This document shows, one piece after another, positions 47,386 to 55,517 of a DNA stretch of 64,000 bases (the stretch's first letter is position 1; each line of letters opens with the position of its first letter). The DNA lies in the NCBI RefSeq assembly GCF_009731355.2, contig NZ_AP022810.1, positions 310,001 to 374,000 on the forward strand, written 5' to 3'. The notes under the pieces were generated by a model. It had not been told where the DNA came from. It ran no database searches and saw only the letters and a program-made list of their open reading frames with translations. Source of the DNA: Desulfuromonas sp. AOP6 (GTDB lineage: Bacteria; Desulfobacterota; Desulfuromonadia; Desulfuromonadales; SZUA-540). A program made the translations under genes and the position numbers.

Positions 47386-47763
47386 TTACCGCGTATTTTG
47401 CCACGGCCATTTGCCGGTCATCTCGACTTCCAGGGTTAAACTCAGGAACGTGCGTATGAGTACAACTATGGCGAGAACGCCTATGGTTTCAAAGGTCAAC
47501 TCGACTGCCACTGTATAAATGATGTCCGAAGCAATGAGAAACTCAAGGCCAAGCAAAATGCCACGGCCTAGTACTTGGCGGAGTTCAAGGAAAATAGAAT
47601 CACCATCTTCCTTTTTGAGTAATCGGGTTGCGGCATTGAAAAGTGAATATAGTGCGAACCCCGTAATAGTCCCGATGCCGATCGCTTCAATAGTTGCTGC
47701 ACACCAGGCTGCTACAGGTGCTATGAAATCACTCACATGCTCCTCCTCTGTGTTAGTGGGCAT
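47386..47763 (-). CDS. DUF1622 membrane protein
   Basis: About 125 residues from the ATG at 47763 (another possible at 47775). Three membrane segments (about 12-35, 60-85, 86-112) with the DUF1622 core: LRQVLGRGILLGLEFLIASDIIYTV and LAIVVLIRTFLSLTLEVEMTGKWPW. The C-terminal R-T-F-L-S-x-x-L-x-x-E motif is typical of the family. Function unknown, inner membrane. Stand-alone gene at the end of the GC-rich backbone. Confidence 0.88.
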   Translation of the reverse strand: MPTNTEEEHVSDFIAPVAAWCAATIEAIGIGTITGFALYSLFNAATRLLKKEDGDSIFLELRQVLGRGILLGLEFLIASDIIYTVAVELTFETIGVLAIVVLIRTFLSLTLEVEMTGKWPWQNTR

Positions 47764-47974
47764 GGACCCAATCATCGCAGATGACGAGCCACTAAGGGCT
47801 GTGATTATTCTATCCGCTTGATTTAATGGTCAATCCAGGTTTTTTATAAATCTATGGGTCAGTTCACCATACAACGCGTTTTAAAGATTTCTTTCAATGC
47901 TGCTGCTTTTTGCCACCGATCTCTTTGCCCAACGTGGTGAATCACGGGCAGGTTGTGGCGCGGCGGGGGGGTCG

Positions 47975-48745
47975 CTAAAAAGAATAAGCGATCCCGAGGG
48001 CAGTGAAATACTGATTCGCGTCCTTGACCAGGGGGCTGTCGGCGGCGTCGCCGAGCAGCCGGTCGTAGTTCGCCAGCAGCGTCAGGCCCCAGGCGCCGCC
48101 GAGGGGATGGACAATGGTGAGCCTGGCCCCCGCGCTCTTGAAGCCCGCCTCGGCAGTATGGGTCGGCAGGCCGGAGTTCGCCGCCTGTGCCGGGCTGATA
48201 CCGAAATAGTCCTGCATGTAGGAATCGCTGGCCCAGGTGGTGGTCAGGGCCGGGCGCAGCATGGTCGGTCCGAGACGATGGCCATAGCCGAGCGTGCTGT
48301 GAATTTGGACGCCCGTATCTGCCCCTGTGATCTGCTGTTCGTAGTGGGCGTCGAGAGAGACCTTTCCAGTCTTCCAGCGGGCGAGCAGGTTGGCGGTGGC
48401 GCCATCGTCGATGTCACCGAGGCCCTTCAGGTTGGCCGAGTCGTTCTCGTCGCGACCGAAACTGTAGCCCACCGAGGCGCCCAGGCGGAGGTCGCTGCCG
48501 CGGTAGAAGGTGGCGCCGAGCCCCTGGCGGACGTTGAGAAAAACCCGGTCGCGCCAGGCGATGTCGAGGGAAGGGAAGGCTTTGAATTCATACGCGTCGG
48601 CGCCTTCATACTCCGGCAGATAGAGGCCGATCGCGCCAAGGCTGACCTGCCAGTCTCCCGCAGGCGGTCGCCCCTGGGCGGTCGCGTTGGTGAGCGGCAG
48701 CAGAAGCAGGGCGAAAAGGGCAAGAGTCAGAAGGCGGTAGCGCAT
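47975..48745 (-). CDS. MipA/OmpV family outer-membrane protein
   Basis: 256 residues from the ATG at 48745, preceded by GAGG. Signal peptide (about 1-23, ANATAQG-type cleavage). The barrel matches MipA/OmpV: WQVSLGAIGLYLPEYEGADAYEFKAFPSLDIAWRDRVFLNVRQGLG at the start, YGHRLGPTMLRPALTTTWASD, and the C-terminal LANYDRLLGDAADSPLV...YFTALGIAYSF ending in Phe. Possible scaffolding protein for murein enzymes or simple porin. It is the last GC-rich chromosomal gene before the cassette array. Confidence 0.92.
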   Translation of the reverse strand: MRYRLLTLALFALLLLPLTNATAQGRPPAGDWQVSLGAIGLYLPEYEGADAYEFKAFPSLDIAWRDRVFLNVRQGLGATFYRGSDLRLGASVGYSFGRDENDSANLKGLGDIDDGATANLLARWKTGKVSLDAHYEQQITGADTGVQIHSTLGYGHRLGPTMLRPALTTTWASDSYMQDYFGISPAQAANSGLPTHTAEAGFKSAGARLTIVHPLGGAWGLTLLANYDRLLGDAADSPLVKDANQYFTALGIAYSF

Positions 48746-48789
48746 GGAAATCCTCAAGGAGAGAAAAGGGGGTGTCGTGTGATTGTCCC

Positions 48790-48841
48790 TTTTACTCCAG
48801 TCTATGTCGTCCGCGTTTATGGGCGAGATAACAGGTTATTC
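48790..48841 (-). repeat. Decayed attC right half
   Basis: TCGTCCGCGTTTATG followed by GTTATTC resembles the high-coordinate half of neighbouring sites (CCGTCCGCGTTGATTTAGTTGTTAG). The other half is not recognisable. It marks the probable distal limit of the array. Confidence 0.35.
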
Positions 48842-49291
48842 GACCAAGGCCATAGAACTGATATGAAATTTATAAACCTGAAAGGTATTTCCCAGGTCGA
48901 GCAAGGTCATGGTGATTTCAGCGTCACCTTTTTCATAGGTTGCATCAATCGTATAGGTAACAATAGTTTGGCTGCCGCCTTCAAGGGTTGAACCTGTATA
49001 GATATTTGAGAAGCTCGGTTCTTCCATTGACAGCAAATCGCCAAGCTTGGAGAGGTATCGGATTATTTTTACAAAATTTTCATCAGAGATGTCTTTGATC
49101 CCTTCGGGCGCCATATAGCCCTTAATCACTTCAGGATCCCACTTTGAGAGCTCCGGAACGGTTGCCTTGATGTACGGCACCGCCGTATCCTTGTATTGAG
49201 ACGATTTATACCAGGTAAAAATCCCGATTCCTGCAATGGCGAGGATAACGACAAGGGATACAACACCCAAAACCATAAACACTTTTTTCAT
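48836..49291 (-). CDS. Cassette-type membrane-anchored protein, unknown
   Basis: 151 residues. One N-terminal membrane segment (about 5-27), then a soluble domain: YKSSQYKDTAVPYIKATVPELSKWDPEVIKGYMAPEG, ISDENFVKIIRYLSKLGDLLSMEEPSF, then beta strands (TIVTYTIDATYEKGDAEITMTLLDLGNTFQVYKFHISS). The fold resembles other periplasmic DUF proteins anchored by one helix. Composition is lower in GC than the MipA gene to the left. Decayed attC-like sequences lie on both sides. No function can be named. Confidence 0.68.
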   Translation of the reverse strand: MKKVFMVLGVVSLVVILAIAGIGIFTWYKSSQYKDTAVPYIKATVPELSKWDPEVIKGYMAPEGIKDISDENFVKIIRYLSKLGDLLSMEEPSFSNIYTGSTLEGGSQTIVTYTIDATYEKGDAEITMTLLDLGNTFQVYKFHISSMALVE

Positions 49292-49308
49292 GAATTTCTC
49301 TCTTTACG

Positions 49309-49412
49309 TTCAAATTCAAAAGAATGGCCGGCAGCGACGCGAACTTGCGTTACCCACCCCAATTTAGATATTGTTTTTCAATTGTGCCCGTCTTCTTATT
49401 GCCGCGATTTTC
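49309..49412 (-). repeat. Decayed attC site
   Basis: GGCCGGCAGCGACGCGAACTTGCG...CAATTTAGATATTGTTTTTCAATT closely matches the intact attC at 58109-58227, but the high-coordinate box is lost and the low box reads GTTCAAA. The gene ending at 49396 stops inside it. Confidence 0.65.
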
Positions 49413-49956
49413 CAGCTTTTGGACAGGGACGGTCGGCCAGACGCGTGTCGCAGACCCCGACGGCACGGAAATACTGCATCCATTGAACGATCTGTTCCCG
49501 GGAAGGATGAAACCTGAACGCCTTCTGCACCAGATAAAAACTGTCATTGCCTTTGATCGCCTTGAACCAGGTGTTCTCCGGCTGGCCCGTCAGCGGGTTC
49601 GAGGGACAGCTTTGGACCCAGATCGAAAAAGCATAGCCGTTTTCTTCCCCCTGTGTAACCGGCGCCACTTCGCCATCCTTGCAGACGTCCAGCCAGGCTT
49701 TGGTCGAGAGGGCCTGAAACTGCTCTGGCGTTGCCTCCTTCAAGCCCAGAAAGATTTGGGTGGTCACCATCTCCGTCCAGTTGTCGACGGTTTCCGCCTC
49801 GGGAACCATTTCGGTCATGATCATGTTCCCTTTTTGGGTTTGAAAGGCGATTTTGTAGCCCTGAGGCAAACCCTGCAACAGGTTCTCGTCGCTGAGCTGG
49901 GCAAGGCAGACGCTGGGGACAAGCAATCCAGCTAACAGCAGGTGAAGCAGTTTCAT
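49396..49956 (-). CDS. Exported protein of unknown function (probable old cassette)
   Basis: 186 residues with a signal peptide (about 1-19, VCLAQ). The mature protein is beta-rich (GYKIAFQTQKGNMIMTEMVP, AFSIWVQSCPSN, NDSFYLVQKAFRF) and contains three or four cysteines (DVCKDGE, QSCPSN, VCDTRLADRPCP). It resembles hypothetical periplasmic proteins found across proteobacteria. The 3' end lies in a decayed attC, so it probably entered as an integron cassette. Confidence 0.7.
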   Translation of the reverse strand: MKLLHLLLAGLLVPSVCLAQLSDENLLQGLPQGYKIAFQTQKGNMIMTEMVPEAETVDNWTEMVTTQIFLGLKEATPEQFQALSTKAWLDVCKDGEVAPVTQGEENGYAFSIWVQSCPSNPLTGQPENTWFKAIKGNDSFYLVQKAFRFHPSREQIVQWMQYFRAVGVCDTRLADRPCPKAGKSRQ

Positions 49957-50169
49957 GGGTGTGCTCCAGACAGAAAGGAAGATTGATGAGGGCCGGCAAA
50001 AAGTAAACTCAATGTTTTTACGCGAAAATTGGCGAAATGTCGATATTTTGCGGCCCCAAATAGACCTGTCCCCATTCTGTAAAAAATTAGGGACCCTCCA
50101 GTTTTCTTCAAAGATATGGGGAGTGCCCCTAATTGTTGCTGGGTTTATTAAATTGTTGGTTGCCCTTCA

Positions 50170-50218
50170 GCGACCTTGGTGCTAACATTTGTGCACACAC
50201 TAATTGCGGGAGCAACCT
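50170..50218 (+). promoter_or_regulatory. Promoter/operator of toxin-antitoxin pair
   Basis: TGTGCACA, an 8-base palindrome (50190-50197), lies beside a TAACAT -10-like box in GGTGCTAACAT and 22 bases before the antitoxin start. Antitoxins of this family repress their own promoters through such dyads. Confidence 0.4.
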
Positions 50219-50503
50219 ATGGATACGAGAATTCAATTTCGTGTTGACGAAGAAACAAAACGCTTAGCCCAGCAAAGGGCTGAAAGCCAAGGTCGCACCC
50301 TTAGCGACGCTTGCCGAGAACTAACGGAGCAGCTTGCCGAGCAACAACGCAAGGCCTTGTCTCATGATACTTGGCTTACCGAACAAGTAAACCTTGCGTT
50401 CGACAAACTTGATTCCGGCAAGGCTGTGTTCGTGGACAATGACTCTGCAAAAACACAAATGGCTGAACGTAAAGCCAAGGTTCGCAACCGGGGCCACCAA
50501 TGA
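50219..50503 (+). CDS. RelB/DinJ-type ribbon-helix-helix antitoxin
   Basis: 94 residues from the ATG at 50219, preceded by GGGAG. The N-terminus TRIQFRVDEETKRLAQQRAESQGRTLSDACRELTEQLAEQQ is a ribbon-helix-helix DNA-binding domain (strand then two helices). The C-terminal charged region would wrap the toxin. The stop overlaps the toxin ATG by four bases, the classic arrangement. It lies on the plus strand, opposite to the cassette genes. Labile antitoxin neutralising the ParE/RelE-like partner. Confidence 0.88.
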   Translation: MDTRIQFRVDEETKRLAQQRAESQGRTLSDACRELTEQLAEQQRKALSHDTWLTEQVNLAFDKLDSGKAVFVDNDSAKTQMAERKAKVRNRGHQ

Positions 50504-50778
50504 TTTTTTGGGAAGAAGAATCCTTAAATGATCGAGAGAAAATTTTCGAGTTTCTTTACGTCTTCAACCCAGATGCTGCTGAAAAAGCAGATGAAATCAT
50601 TGAAGCTAAAGTTGAAAACTTAATTGAACAACCTTTAATGGGCGTTCAACGGGAGGGAATTCGAGGCAGATTGCTCATTATTCCTGAAGTTTCAATGGTC
50701 GTATCTTATTTTGTTGACGGATCCACGATTCGCATTCTGCGAGTTCTTCACCAAAAACAAAAGTTCCCTACCGAGTAG
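50500..50778 (+). CDS. RelE/ParE-superfamily toxin
   Basis: 92 residues. ParE/RelE fold: IFWEEESLNDREKIFEFLYVFNPDAAEKADEIIEAKVENLIEQPLMGVQREGIRGRLLIIPEVSMVVSYFVDGSTIRILRVLHQKQKFP; the last strand IRILRVLHQKQKFP is the family hallmark. Targets are mRNA on ribosomes (RelE) or gyrase (ParE); it cannot be told which. It is cotranscribed with the antitoxin. Such modules stabilise cassette arrays. Confidence 0.9.
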   Translation: MIFWEEESLNDREKIFEFLYVFNPDAAEKADEIIEAKVENLIEQPLMGVQREGIRGRLLIIPEVSMVVSYFVDGSTIRILRVLHQKQKFPTE

Positions 50779-50837
50779 CTGAAATCATTTTTGGCGGGAC
50801 CCGTTGCTGGGGTTGACTTGGTCCGACCCAAAAGTGA

Positions 50838-50931
50838 GTTCAACTGGCGGCGCTGGGACGCTAGCAGAGTAGAGACTTTTTCGCGAATATCACCACTGGA
50901 TCAACCGACCGTGTGGAGCGAAGGGTTAGCC
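50838..50931 (-). repeat. attC site 1
   Basis: Boxes GTTCAAC (50838-50844) and GTTAGCC (50925-50931), 94 bp. Most distal site with both boxes intact; the inner sequence differs from the main family. Confidence 0.7.
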
Positions 50932-51608
50932 CTTTTTTTCTTCACATAGCTCTGATTGATGGCAATGAACAGCAGTGCAACCGGCACGTAATTTATTGAG
51001 TTCACCGAAGCCCAAAATGAATGGGTTTCAGGAGATGTGGCAGGAAATGCGAAAAGGAAAATCATGCTGCAGATGAATATTGCAAAAAACATGAAATTTG
51101 AGGCCCAAAAAGAAAACCAACGATAGACATTTGGAAATTTGACTGATTCATATTTTGTTGAAAAATAAATGGCAATTGCGCCAGCAATATTAAGAACTGA
51201 AAATGATATGACAGCTGCCTTGGGATCTGGGCCGCCTTCCAGTCCACCAAAAATAAATAAGCAAAAAGAGACAAATCCTACTGCCCAAAGAACGATTCCA
51301 AGGGACAGAACAGCAATGCCGACAGCATTGTGTTTGCCACTCGCAACATTTTTATTTTTTTGTGCAATGACAATTGAAAGTACTGCCGAAACCAGGATTA
51401 CGGCTGAAATGCTTATTGGTATATAGGGGAGATTGGGGCCAATTACGTCGCCTTCAGTTGGAAGCGCAAAAATTATTACTAGGGAGATAACAAGGCACGA
51501 AATTGCATTTTGTAGGAGTACCATTAGAGAGGCACCCCACATAAAGCCTTTGATGCACAGGAATAAGAGAATAAGAAATAGCAAGAGAGGTATTAATGGT
51601 TCCACCAT
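50901..51608 (-). CDS. Cassette gene: polytopic membrane protein
   Basis: 235 residues with about seven membrane segments (about 3-20, 26-48, 56-78, 91-112, 122-143, 160-182, 195-215). The first segment MVEPLIPLLLFLILLFLCIKGF and repeated I-A-I-Y-F/V-I-S-A-V patterns give no known family. Its C-terminus (YVKKKRANPSLHTVG) is encoded by attC site 1. AAAGGA lies before the ATG. Inner membrane protein, function unknown. Confidence 0.75.
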   Translation of the reverse strand: MVEPLIPLLLFLILLFLCIKGFMWGASLMVLLQNAISCLVISLVIIFALPTEGDVIGPNLPYIPISISAVILVSAVLSIVIAQKNKNVASGKHNAVGIAVLSLGIVLWAVGFVSFCLFIFGGLEGGPDPKAAVISFSVLNIAGAIAIYFSTKYESVKFPNVYRWFSFWASNFMFFAIFICSMIFLFAFPATSPETHSFWASVNSINYVPVALLFIAINQSYVKKKRANPSLHTVG

Positions 51609-51630
51609 TGCATTTCCTTTGATTTTAAAT

Positions 51631-51718
51631 GGCTAACGTTCAAGGTGCCCGGTGCTGCGCGGCTTCATCGCGCAGCGCCCAGAGAGCGAAGCGAACGGGG
51701 TCGACCGCAGGGTTGGGC
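51631..51718 (-). repeat. attC site 2
   Basis: Boxes GGCTAAC and GTTGGGC, 88 bp; inner palindrome CTGCGCGGCTTCATCGCGCAG. Different inner sequence from the main family. Confidence 0.8.
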
Positions 51719-51755
51719 CTCTTGGTTGCACACGCGGGGCGCCACGGATAGCCGT

Positions 51756-52052
51756 TCAGCGGAAAAAGGCCGACTTGGTAACAATAATGACAGGGACAAG
51801 CCCGACGGTAAGCATGACCACGGTGTTAAACCAAGTTGAAAGGAAGTCTCTCCTGTAGCCACCGATCTTAAAGAAGAACAACAGAAGAAAAACCGGCATA
51901 AAGAAAGCCATCAATCCGATGAAGCCAAAAACGGCAGCAACAGGCGGTGAGAGCTTTGCAGAAACCCCAATGGCCAGATAGATGACGCTGCTGAAAACGA
52001 GGATGAGTCCTTCGCGTGTTTTAAACAAAGACTTCGACAAATGATCTCGCAT
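51756..52052 (-). CDS. Cassette gene: small membrane protein
   Basis: 98 residues, three membrane segments (about 16-32, 38-60, 72-92) with a basic loop (KIGGYRRDF). It lies between attC site 2 and the large cassette gene at 52124; no attC separates it from that gene, so the two share a cassette or an attC between them has decayed. No family recognised. Confidence 0.7.
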   Translation of the reverse strand: MRDHLSKSLFKTREGLILVFSSVIYLAIGVSAKLSPPVAAVFGFIGLMAFFMPVFLLLFFFKIGGYRRDFLSTWFNTVVMLTVGLVPVIIVTKSAFFR

Positions 52053-52123
52053 TGGATGTTCCTTTAGGGTTCCGGTATTAATTGCTGAGCGCCGTGGCGT
52101 CCTAGGGGCGTCGCGCTGCTAGA

Positions 52124-52879
52124 TCAGGCCGCTTCAAGATCGACTTTTGACATTGGTATGGCACTCTCCATAATGATCGTTAACGCAACGTCCTGAGGGA
52201 GTGCCTCTCTTGCCGCATCAAGCGCCTCCTGAATTGCGACTCCAAACAAGAAGGGCCACTCCGTCGGTTGTTTGCAAAACATCTTGGCTACGGGAAATAG
52301 ATCTGGCCACAACGCCTTTAAGTAGTTGATCGGTTTATCGCTTGTAACGCGTCCTTCCGGAAGTCGGGGAATACCGAAGGAGTCAGTTCCTACCGTGCCA
52401 GTTACATGGGCGAAGATGCTGTTGATGTCCGGCAGCGTTTTGCATCCATTGTGCTGTGCCGCCCCTGCCGCAAGACCCCAGACCGAATACTGTGATTCGG
52501 CTAATGCTTGGTTCAACGGATCACCAAAGAAATAGCTTTTCCCATTTGCTACGCCAACAGTTATTAGCGCAGCCGTCTCGGGCAACCCCTTTGCAATGGC
52601 TTGAGCGCGCAGATTGGCCTGGCACGAATAGCCAGCAAGCGCTCCGAGTGCGCATAGCAATGACTCAACGTGAACCCCGCGCTCATCTTTCATCCCTCGT
52701 AGGAGCCGTTGAAATACTTCCTTTCCACCGAGCTTTGCACCTATCAGGGGATCAGTTTTTCGCTTTTCTTCAATTGCACGCATGAGCGCTTCAGTCGCTG
52801 CGTCTAGCTGTTGCTCTGACGGGCGGTCCTTCTGTGGCTGTTGTGAACCAGCAAGTTTGGAAAGTAAGGACTTAAACAC
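52124..52879 (-). CDS. Cassette gene: cytoplasmic protein of unknown function
   Basis: 251 residues with a GTG start. No signal or membrane helix. The N-terminus is charged (LLSKLAGSQQPQKDRPSEQQLDAATEALMRAIEEKR), followed by helical sequence and a Gly/Ala-rich centre (LLCALGALAGYSCQANLRAQAIAKGLPETAALITVGVANGKSYFFGD). GC content is closer to the backbone than in other cassettes. I do not recognise the family; similar lone proteins are found in gammaproteobacterial genomes. Confidence 0.7.
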   Translation of the reverse strand: MFKSLLSKLAGSQQPQKDRPSEQQLDAATEALMRAIEEKRKTDPLIGAKLGGKEVFQRLLRGMKDERGVHVESLLCALGALAGYSCQANLRAQAIAKGLPETAALITVGVANGKSYFFGDPLNQALAESQYSVWGLAAGAAQHNGCKTLPDINSIFAHVTGTVGTDSFGIPRLPEGRVTSDKPINYLKALWPDLFPVAKMFCKQPTEWPFLFGVAIQEALDAAREALPQDVALTIIMESAIPMSKVDLEAA

Positions 52880-52907
52880 GATAAATCTCCAAGAGGAAAA
52901 CTAAGAG

Positions 52908-53016
52908 GCCCAACGGACCAAGCTAAGCGGGCTGGAGTTGGTCCTTTCCAAGTTTGTAGAAACCTTTACGCGAACCACCCCTGTATCACCCAGTCCAATT
53001 GAGCGTTTGGTTATGG
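52908..53016 (-). repeat. attC site 3 (GGACCAAGC subtype)
   Basis: Boxes GCCCAAC and GTTATGG, 109 bp. The inner sequence is nearly identical to site 23 (61909-62017) and unlike the rest. Confidence 0.8.
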
Positions 53017-53400
53017 CGTGTACACCCGCAATGCAACCATTACCAGCACGACAAATAGAAGGGCTGCGGCCGTGCGAAACGCAACGTGCTTTACAATAGA
53101 TACTTTGGTTCCCCGTTTTCTTTGATAACCAACGTACTGCGCAACCAGCAACCATGCCAAACCAAAGTCAAACAGCCATGTGAAGAAGAATGCAAACAGC
53201 TTTCCGCCAACCGTAATTGAACACCAGAATGCCACGAATCCGAACGGGGCAAGTGGTAACGAAACGAGAGTCCCTACCATTAGCGACCAGTCACCCACCA
53301 ACGGAATAGCAAGAAGTGATGCGGGCAATATCGCTGTGTACAGCGAGAGCCATAGTAGTTGCCCCCGATTAAGAGTCCATTCGATTCGCATAAGAGCCAT
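53011..53400 (-). CDS. Cassette gene: four-helix membrane protein
   Basis: 129 residues if started at the ATG at 53400; the frame stays open to 53427 inside a decayed attC. Membrane segments at about 12-32, 37-60, 65-88 and 106-125. Ends ALRVYTP within attC site 3. No family known. Confidence 0.68.
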   Translation of the reverse strand: MALMRIEWTLNRGQLLWLSLYTAILPASLLAIPLVGDWSLMVGTLVSLPLAPFGFVAFWCSITVGGKLFAFFFTWLFDFGLAWLLVAQYVGYQRKRGTKVSIVKHVAFRTAAALLFVVLVMVALRVYTP

Positions 53401-53502
53401 AATGGAGAAAGCAAAGCTGAGGGCCACCGAAACGTGGAACTGTTACGTATTTTTCGAGAAGCAAAAACGTATCTCCCCGTCAGCTTTAGCGGTTTGTTAG
53501 CG
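53397..53502 (-). repeat. attC site 4, low-coordinate half decayed
   Basis: The high half matches the family (GGCCACCGAAACGTGGAACTG...CCGTCAGCTTTAGCGGTTTGTTAG, box GTTAGCG), but the expected RYYYAAC box is only CCATAAT. Confidence 0.5.
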
Positions 53503-53514
53503 CTTAACACGAAT

Positions 53515-54078
53515 TTATTTCTTCAAATCCGGAACTTCTCTAAAATCTTCAACTAAAAATCCTAATGTTGTTTGTCGACCAGACAATTCTAATAATACAT
53601 TTTTTGGCGAATCTTGATAAGATCCCGCACTTATACATAGATAGGACGGAAATGCATTGGAAATAAAACTTCCATCAAGTCGATAGTCACATCCATACCT
53701 TGACTGAGTATGTATTTTATTAAAGTTAGCTTTATGTGTTACCTGTGTGCCTGTGTACATTGTTATAATGGCGGCAGAAGAGTGCACAATTGGGACAAAT
53801 ACCCAATAATAAACAGATAATGGTAAACATATATATGTTATTAAAAATACAAATGGGCCAAAAGTGATGTCTTTGTAAACAAGGCGAGCCCTGCCAGTTA
53901 AATGGCGATACCAAAGCAATACCACCAGCGGCGTAGCAATGGTTGCTGCTATCGCTGATCCAATCCTTTTCCAGTGATCTGATGGCACAAAATCTACATA
54001 AATGCCGTAGCCCCAAGCTATAAATGATATGAATATTGTAGCAAGGAGTATGTTAGACCAAGGCTTTGATATTTTCAT
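53515..54078 (-). CDS. Cassette gene: membrane protein with extracytoplasmic domain
   Basis: 187 residues. Membrane segments at about 8-28, 40-58 and 72-100, then a soluble C-terminal domain of about 85 residues with cysteines (RYGCDYRLDG, YLCISAGSY) and ending FLVEDFREVPDLKK. No family recognised. Cassette lies between attC 4 and 5. Confidence 0.72.
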   Translation of the reverse strand: MKISKPWSNILLATIFISFIAWGYGIYVDFVPSDHWKRIGSAIAATIATPLVVLLWYRHLTGRARLVYKDITFGPFVFLITYICLPLSVYYWVFVPIVHSSAAIITMYTGTQVTHKANFNKIHTQSRYGCDYRLDGSFISNAFPSYLCISAGSYQDSPKNVLLELSGRQTTLGFLVEDFREVPDLKK

Positions 54079-54099
54079 GTCTTCGATATTTTAGAGTAG

Positions 54100-54204
54100 C
54101 GCTAACGGTTTGAAATAAGAGTTGACGACGTGGCGGTGCGACTGTGTAAAGATTTTTCGGGAAGCACCAGCGGTTCAATCGCCCGCCTTAATTTCTTTTT
54201 TAGC
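54100..54204 (-). repeat. attC site 5, high box degenerate
   Basis: Low box CGCTAAC (54100-54106); high end reads TTTTAGC where GTTRRRY is expected. Length 105, like neighbours. Confidence 0.6.
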
Positions 54205-54669
54205 ATGTTTAAATCGCTCACTGAAACTTACAAGTTCCTCTGAACAGAACACCCACCGGTCATTTTGATAGCGAAGTTCCATTATTTCATCTGTACTAGC
54301 TTGGTGGTGAAAGTTTGTCCCCTGTAGATCATAGGTAAAAACACCGGAAACCCTGAATTGCGCCTTTTCTTTATCTCTCGAAATAAGGGAATATTCTACA
54401 TCAGAGAAATCGATTTTTACCTGCTCGTAATGGTCTATCCCTTTGTCTCTTTTTAATTTAGAGACCCTTTTTTCAGCTCTCCTTATTGCTTCACTCAAGA
54501 AAACTTGATTCTGTTGGCAATAATAGTCCTTTAGCTCAAAAAATCGGAGAGAGGCTCCTTTTTCGAAAACCACGGAAGCTACGCAGATAGAATCATTAGT
54601 GCCACAACCGTATGCATTCACTGTTGAAGCCAAGAAAAGTATAATAGCGACTAAAAAAGATTTGTTCAT
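54175..54669 (-). CDS. Cassette gene: exported protein
   Basis: 164 residues with a signal peptide (about 1-20, STVNAYG). The mature protein begins with cysteines (CGTNDSIC), then a charged central helix (RRAEKRVSKLKRDKGIDHYEQVKIDF) and beta strands (AQFRVSGVFTYDLQGTNFHHQ). Its C-terminal residues (KHAKKEIKAGD) are encoded by the attC. Function unknown. Confidence 0.72.
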   Translation of the reverse strand: MNKSFLVAIILFLASTVNAYGCGTNDSICVASVVFEKGASLRFFELKDYYCQQNQVFLSEAIRRAEKRVSKLKRDKGIDHYEQVKIDFSDVEYSLISRDKEKAQFRVSGVFTYDLQGTNFHHQASTDEIMELRYQNDRWVFCSEELVSFSERFKHAKKEIKAGD

Positions 54670-54679
54670 TGCGTATTCT

Positions 54680-54785
54680 CGCTAACGGGTAAGGGTAACC
54701 GGATGCGACGTGCAGCATCAATTTAGTAGAGACCTATTCGGGAAGCACTCGTGTTTTTCAGTCCGTGTTAACCCTAGGGTTAGCC
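54680..54785 (-). repeat. attC site 6
   Basis: Boxes CGCTAAC and GTTAGCC, 106 bp. Confidence 0.85.
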
Positions 54786-54796
54786 GACAAGTGTCA

Positions 54797-54970
54797 TTAG
54801 AGCTGTGTTGGTTTTCCTTTGAAAAACATAAATGCACCAATTAAAAAAAGACCAAGGTGCCCCAGAAAACTGTAGATGGCATATTTTTCTAAAGAAAAAT
54901 CACGAATCATCAACGTCACCGAGACGACCATGAGAATTGCGCATATAGTCTTGTAGGTTTTAAGTTTCAT
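54797..54970 (-). CDS. Cassette gene: 57-residue two-helix membrane protein
   Basis: Begins MKLKTYKTICAILMVVSV and ends FFKGKPTQL. Two membrane segments (about 5-23 and 30-50) flank a short turn (RDFSLEKYA). It fills the cassette between attC 6 and 7 exactly and is shorter than usual gene-calling limits. No clear ribosome site, as for several cassette genes. Function unknown. Confidence 0.62.
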   Translation of the reverse strand: MKLKTYKTICAILMVVSVTLMIRDFSLEKYAIYSFLGHLGLFLIGAFMFFKGKPTQL

Positions 54971-54986
54971 TCTATTTATTCTTTTT

Positions 54987-55091
54987 GGCTAACGGTAGAG
55001 ATAAGCGGCGGCGACGTAACCTACGAACACCACCGAACCTTTTCAAATTTAGTCGCTTGCGTTTTCCGTCCGCTTGATTATTTGGTTGGGC
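54987..55091 (-). repeat. attC site 7
   Basis: Boxes GGCTAAC and GTTGGGC, 105 bp; contains GATAAGCGGCGGCGACG. Confidence 0.9.
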
Positions 55092-55162
55092 GGCTTTTAT
55101 TAAATGAAATACTTTTTTTAAAAATAGAAGGTATTCGATGTGTAAATTGTTTCAATGATTTT

Positions 55163-55474
55163 TCAGTAGCTACCTGGCGAAAAGTATTCTTCGCAAACCT
55201 GTAAGTGAAATTCAAAAATTGACAAGGCAAGTCTCGATGCCTCATTTTCATCAATATCTAAAAAATATTGCTGAAAATCATCATTATTTAAGTGCAATTT
55301 TTTGGATAGTAAATTGAAGTTATTGTAGAGCGCTACACTGAAATCATTTTTGTATAATTTCCCGATAAAATCCCGGCATGCGACAGATAGGCGATATTGA
55401 AGTTCATCGCTAGAAGTAGCGAGGATTTTAATAGCTTCATTCATTGTTTCAAAGGCTTTTTGATGGTTATTCAT
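55163..55474 (-). CDS. Cassette gene: small helical soluble protein
   Basis: 103 residues, acidic, predicted all-helical (AFETMNEAIKILATSSDELQYRLSVACRDFIGKLYK). No signal or membrane segment. GGAGA lies before the ATG. It shares one cassette with the upstream exported protein gene (43 bases apart, no attC between), so the two could be functionally linked. No family recognised. Confidence 0.72.
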   Translation of the reverse strand: MNNHQKAFETMNEAIKILATSSDELQYRLSVACRDFIGKLYKNDFSVALYNNFNLLSKKLHLNNDDFQQYFLDIDENEASRLALSIFEFHLQVCEEYFSPGSY

Positions 55475-55517
55475 TGTGACAATCTCCTCTTTATTTTTTT
55501 ATAAATTCAATACTGCT

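Noticed and set aside
47171-47410. 79-codon minus-strand frame between ferritin-like and DUF1622 genes
   Set aside because: No ribosome site, unlikely composition, no hydrophobic or domain pattern; may be a decayed remnant.
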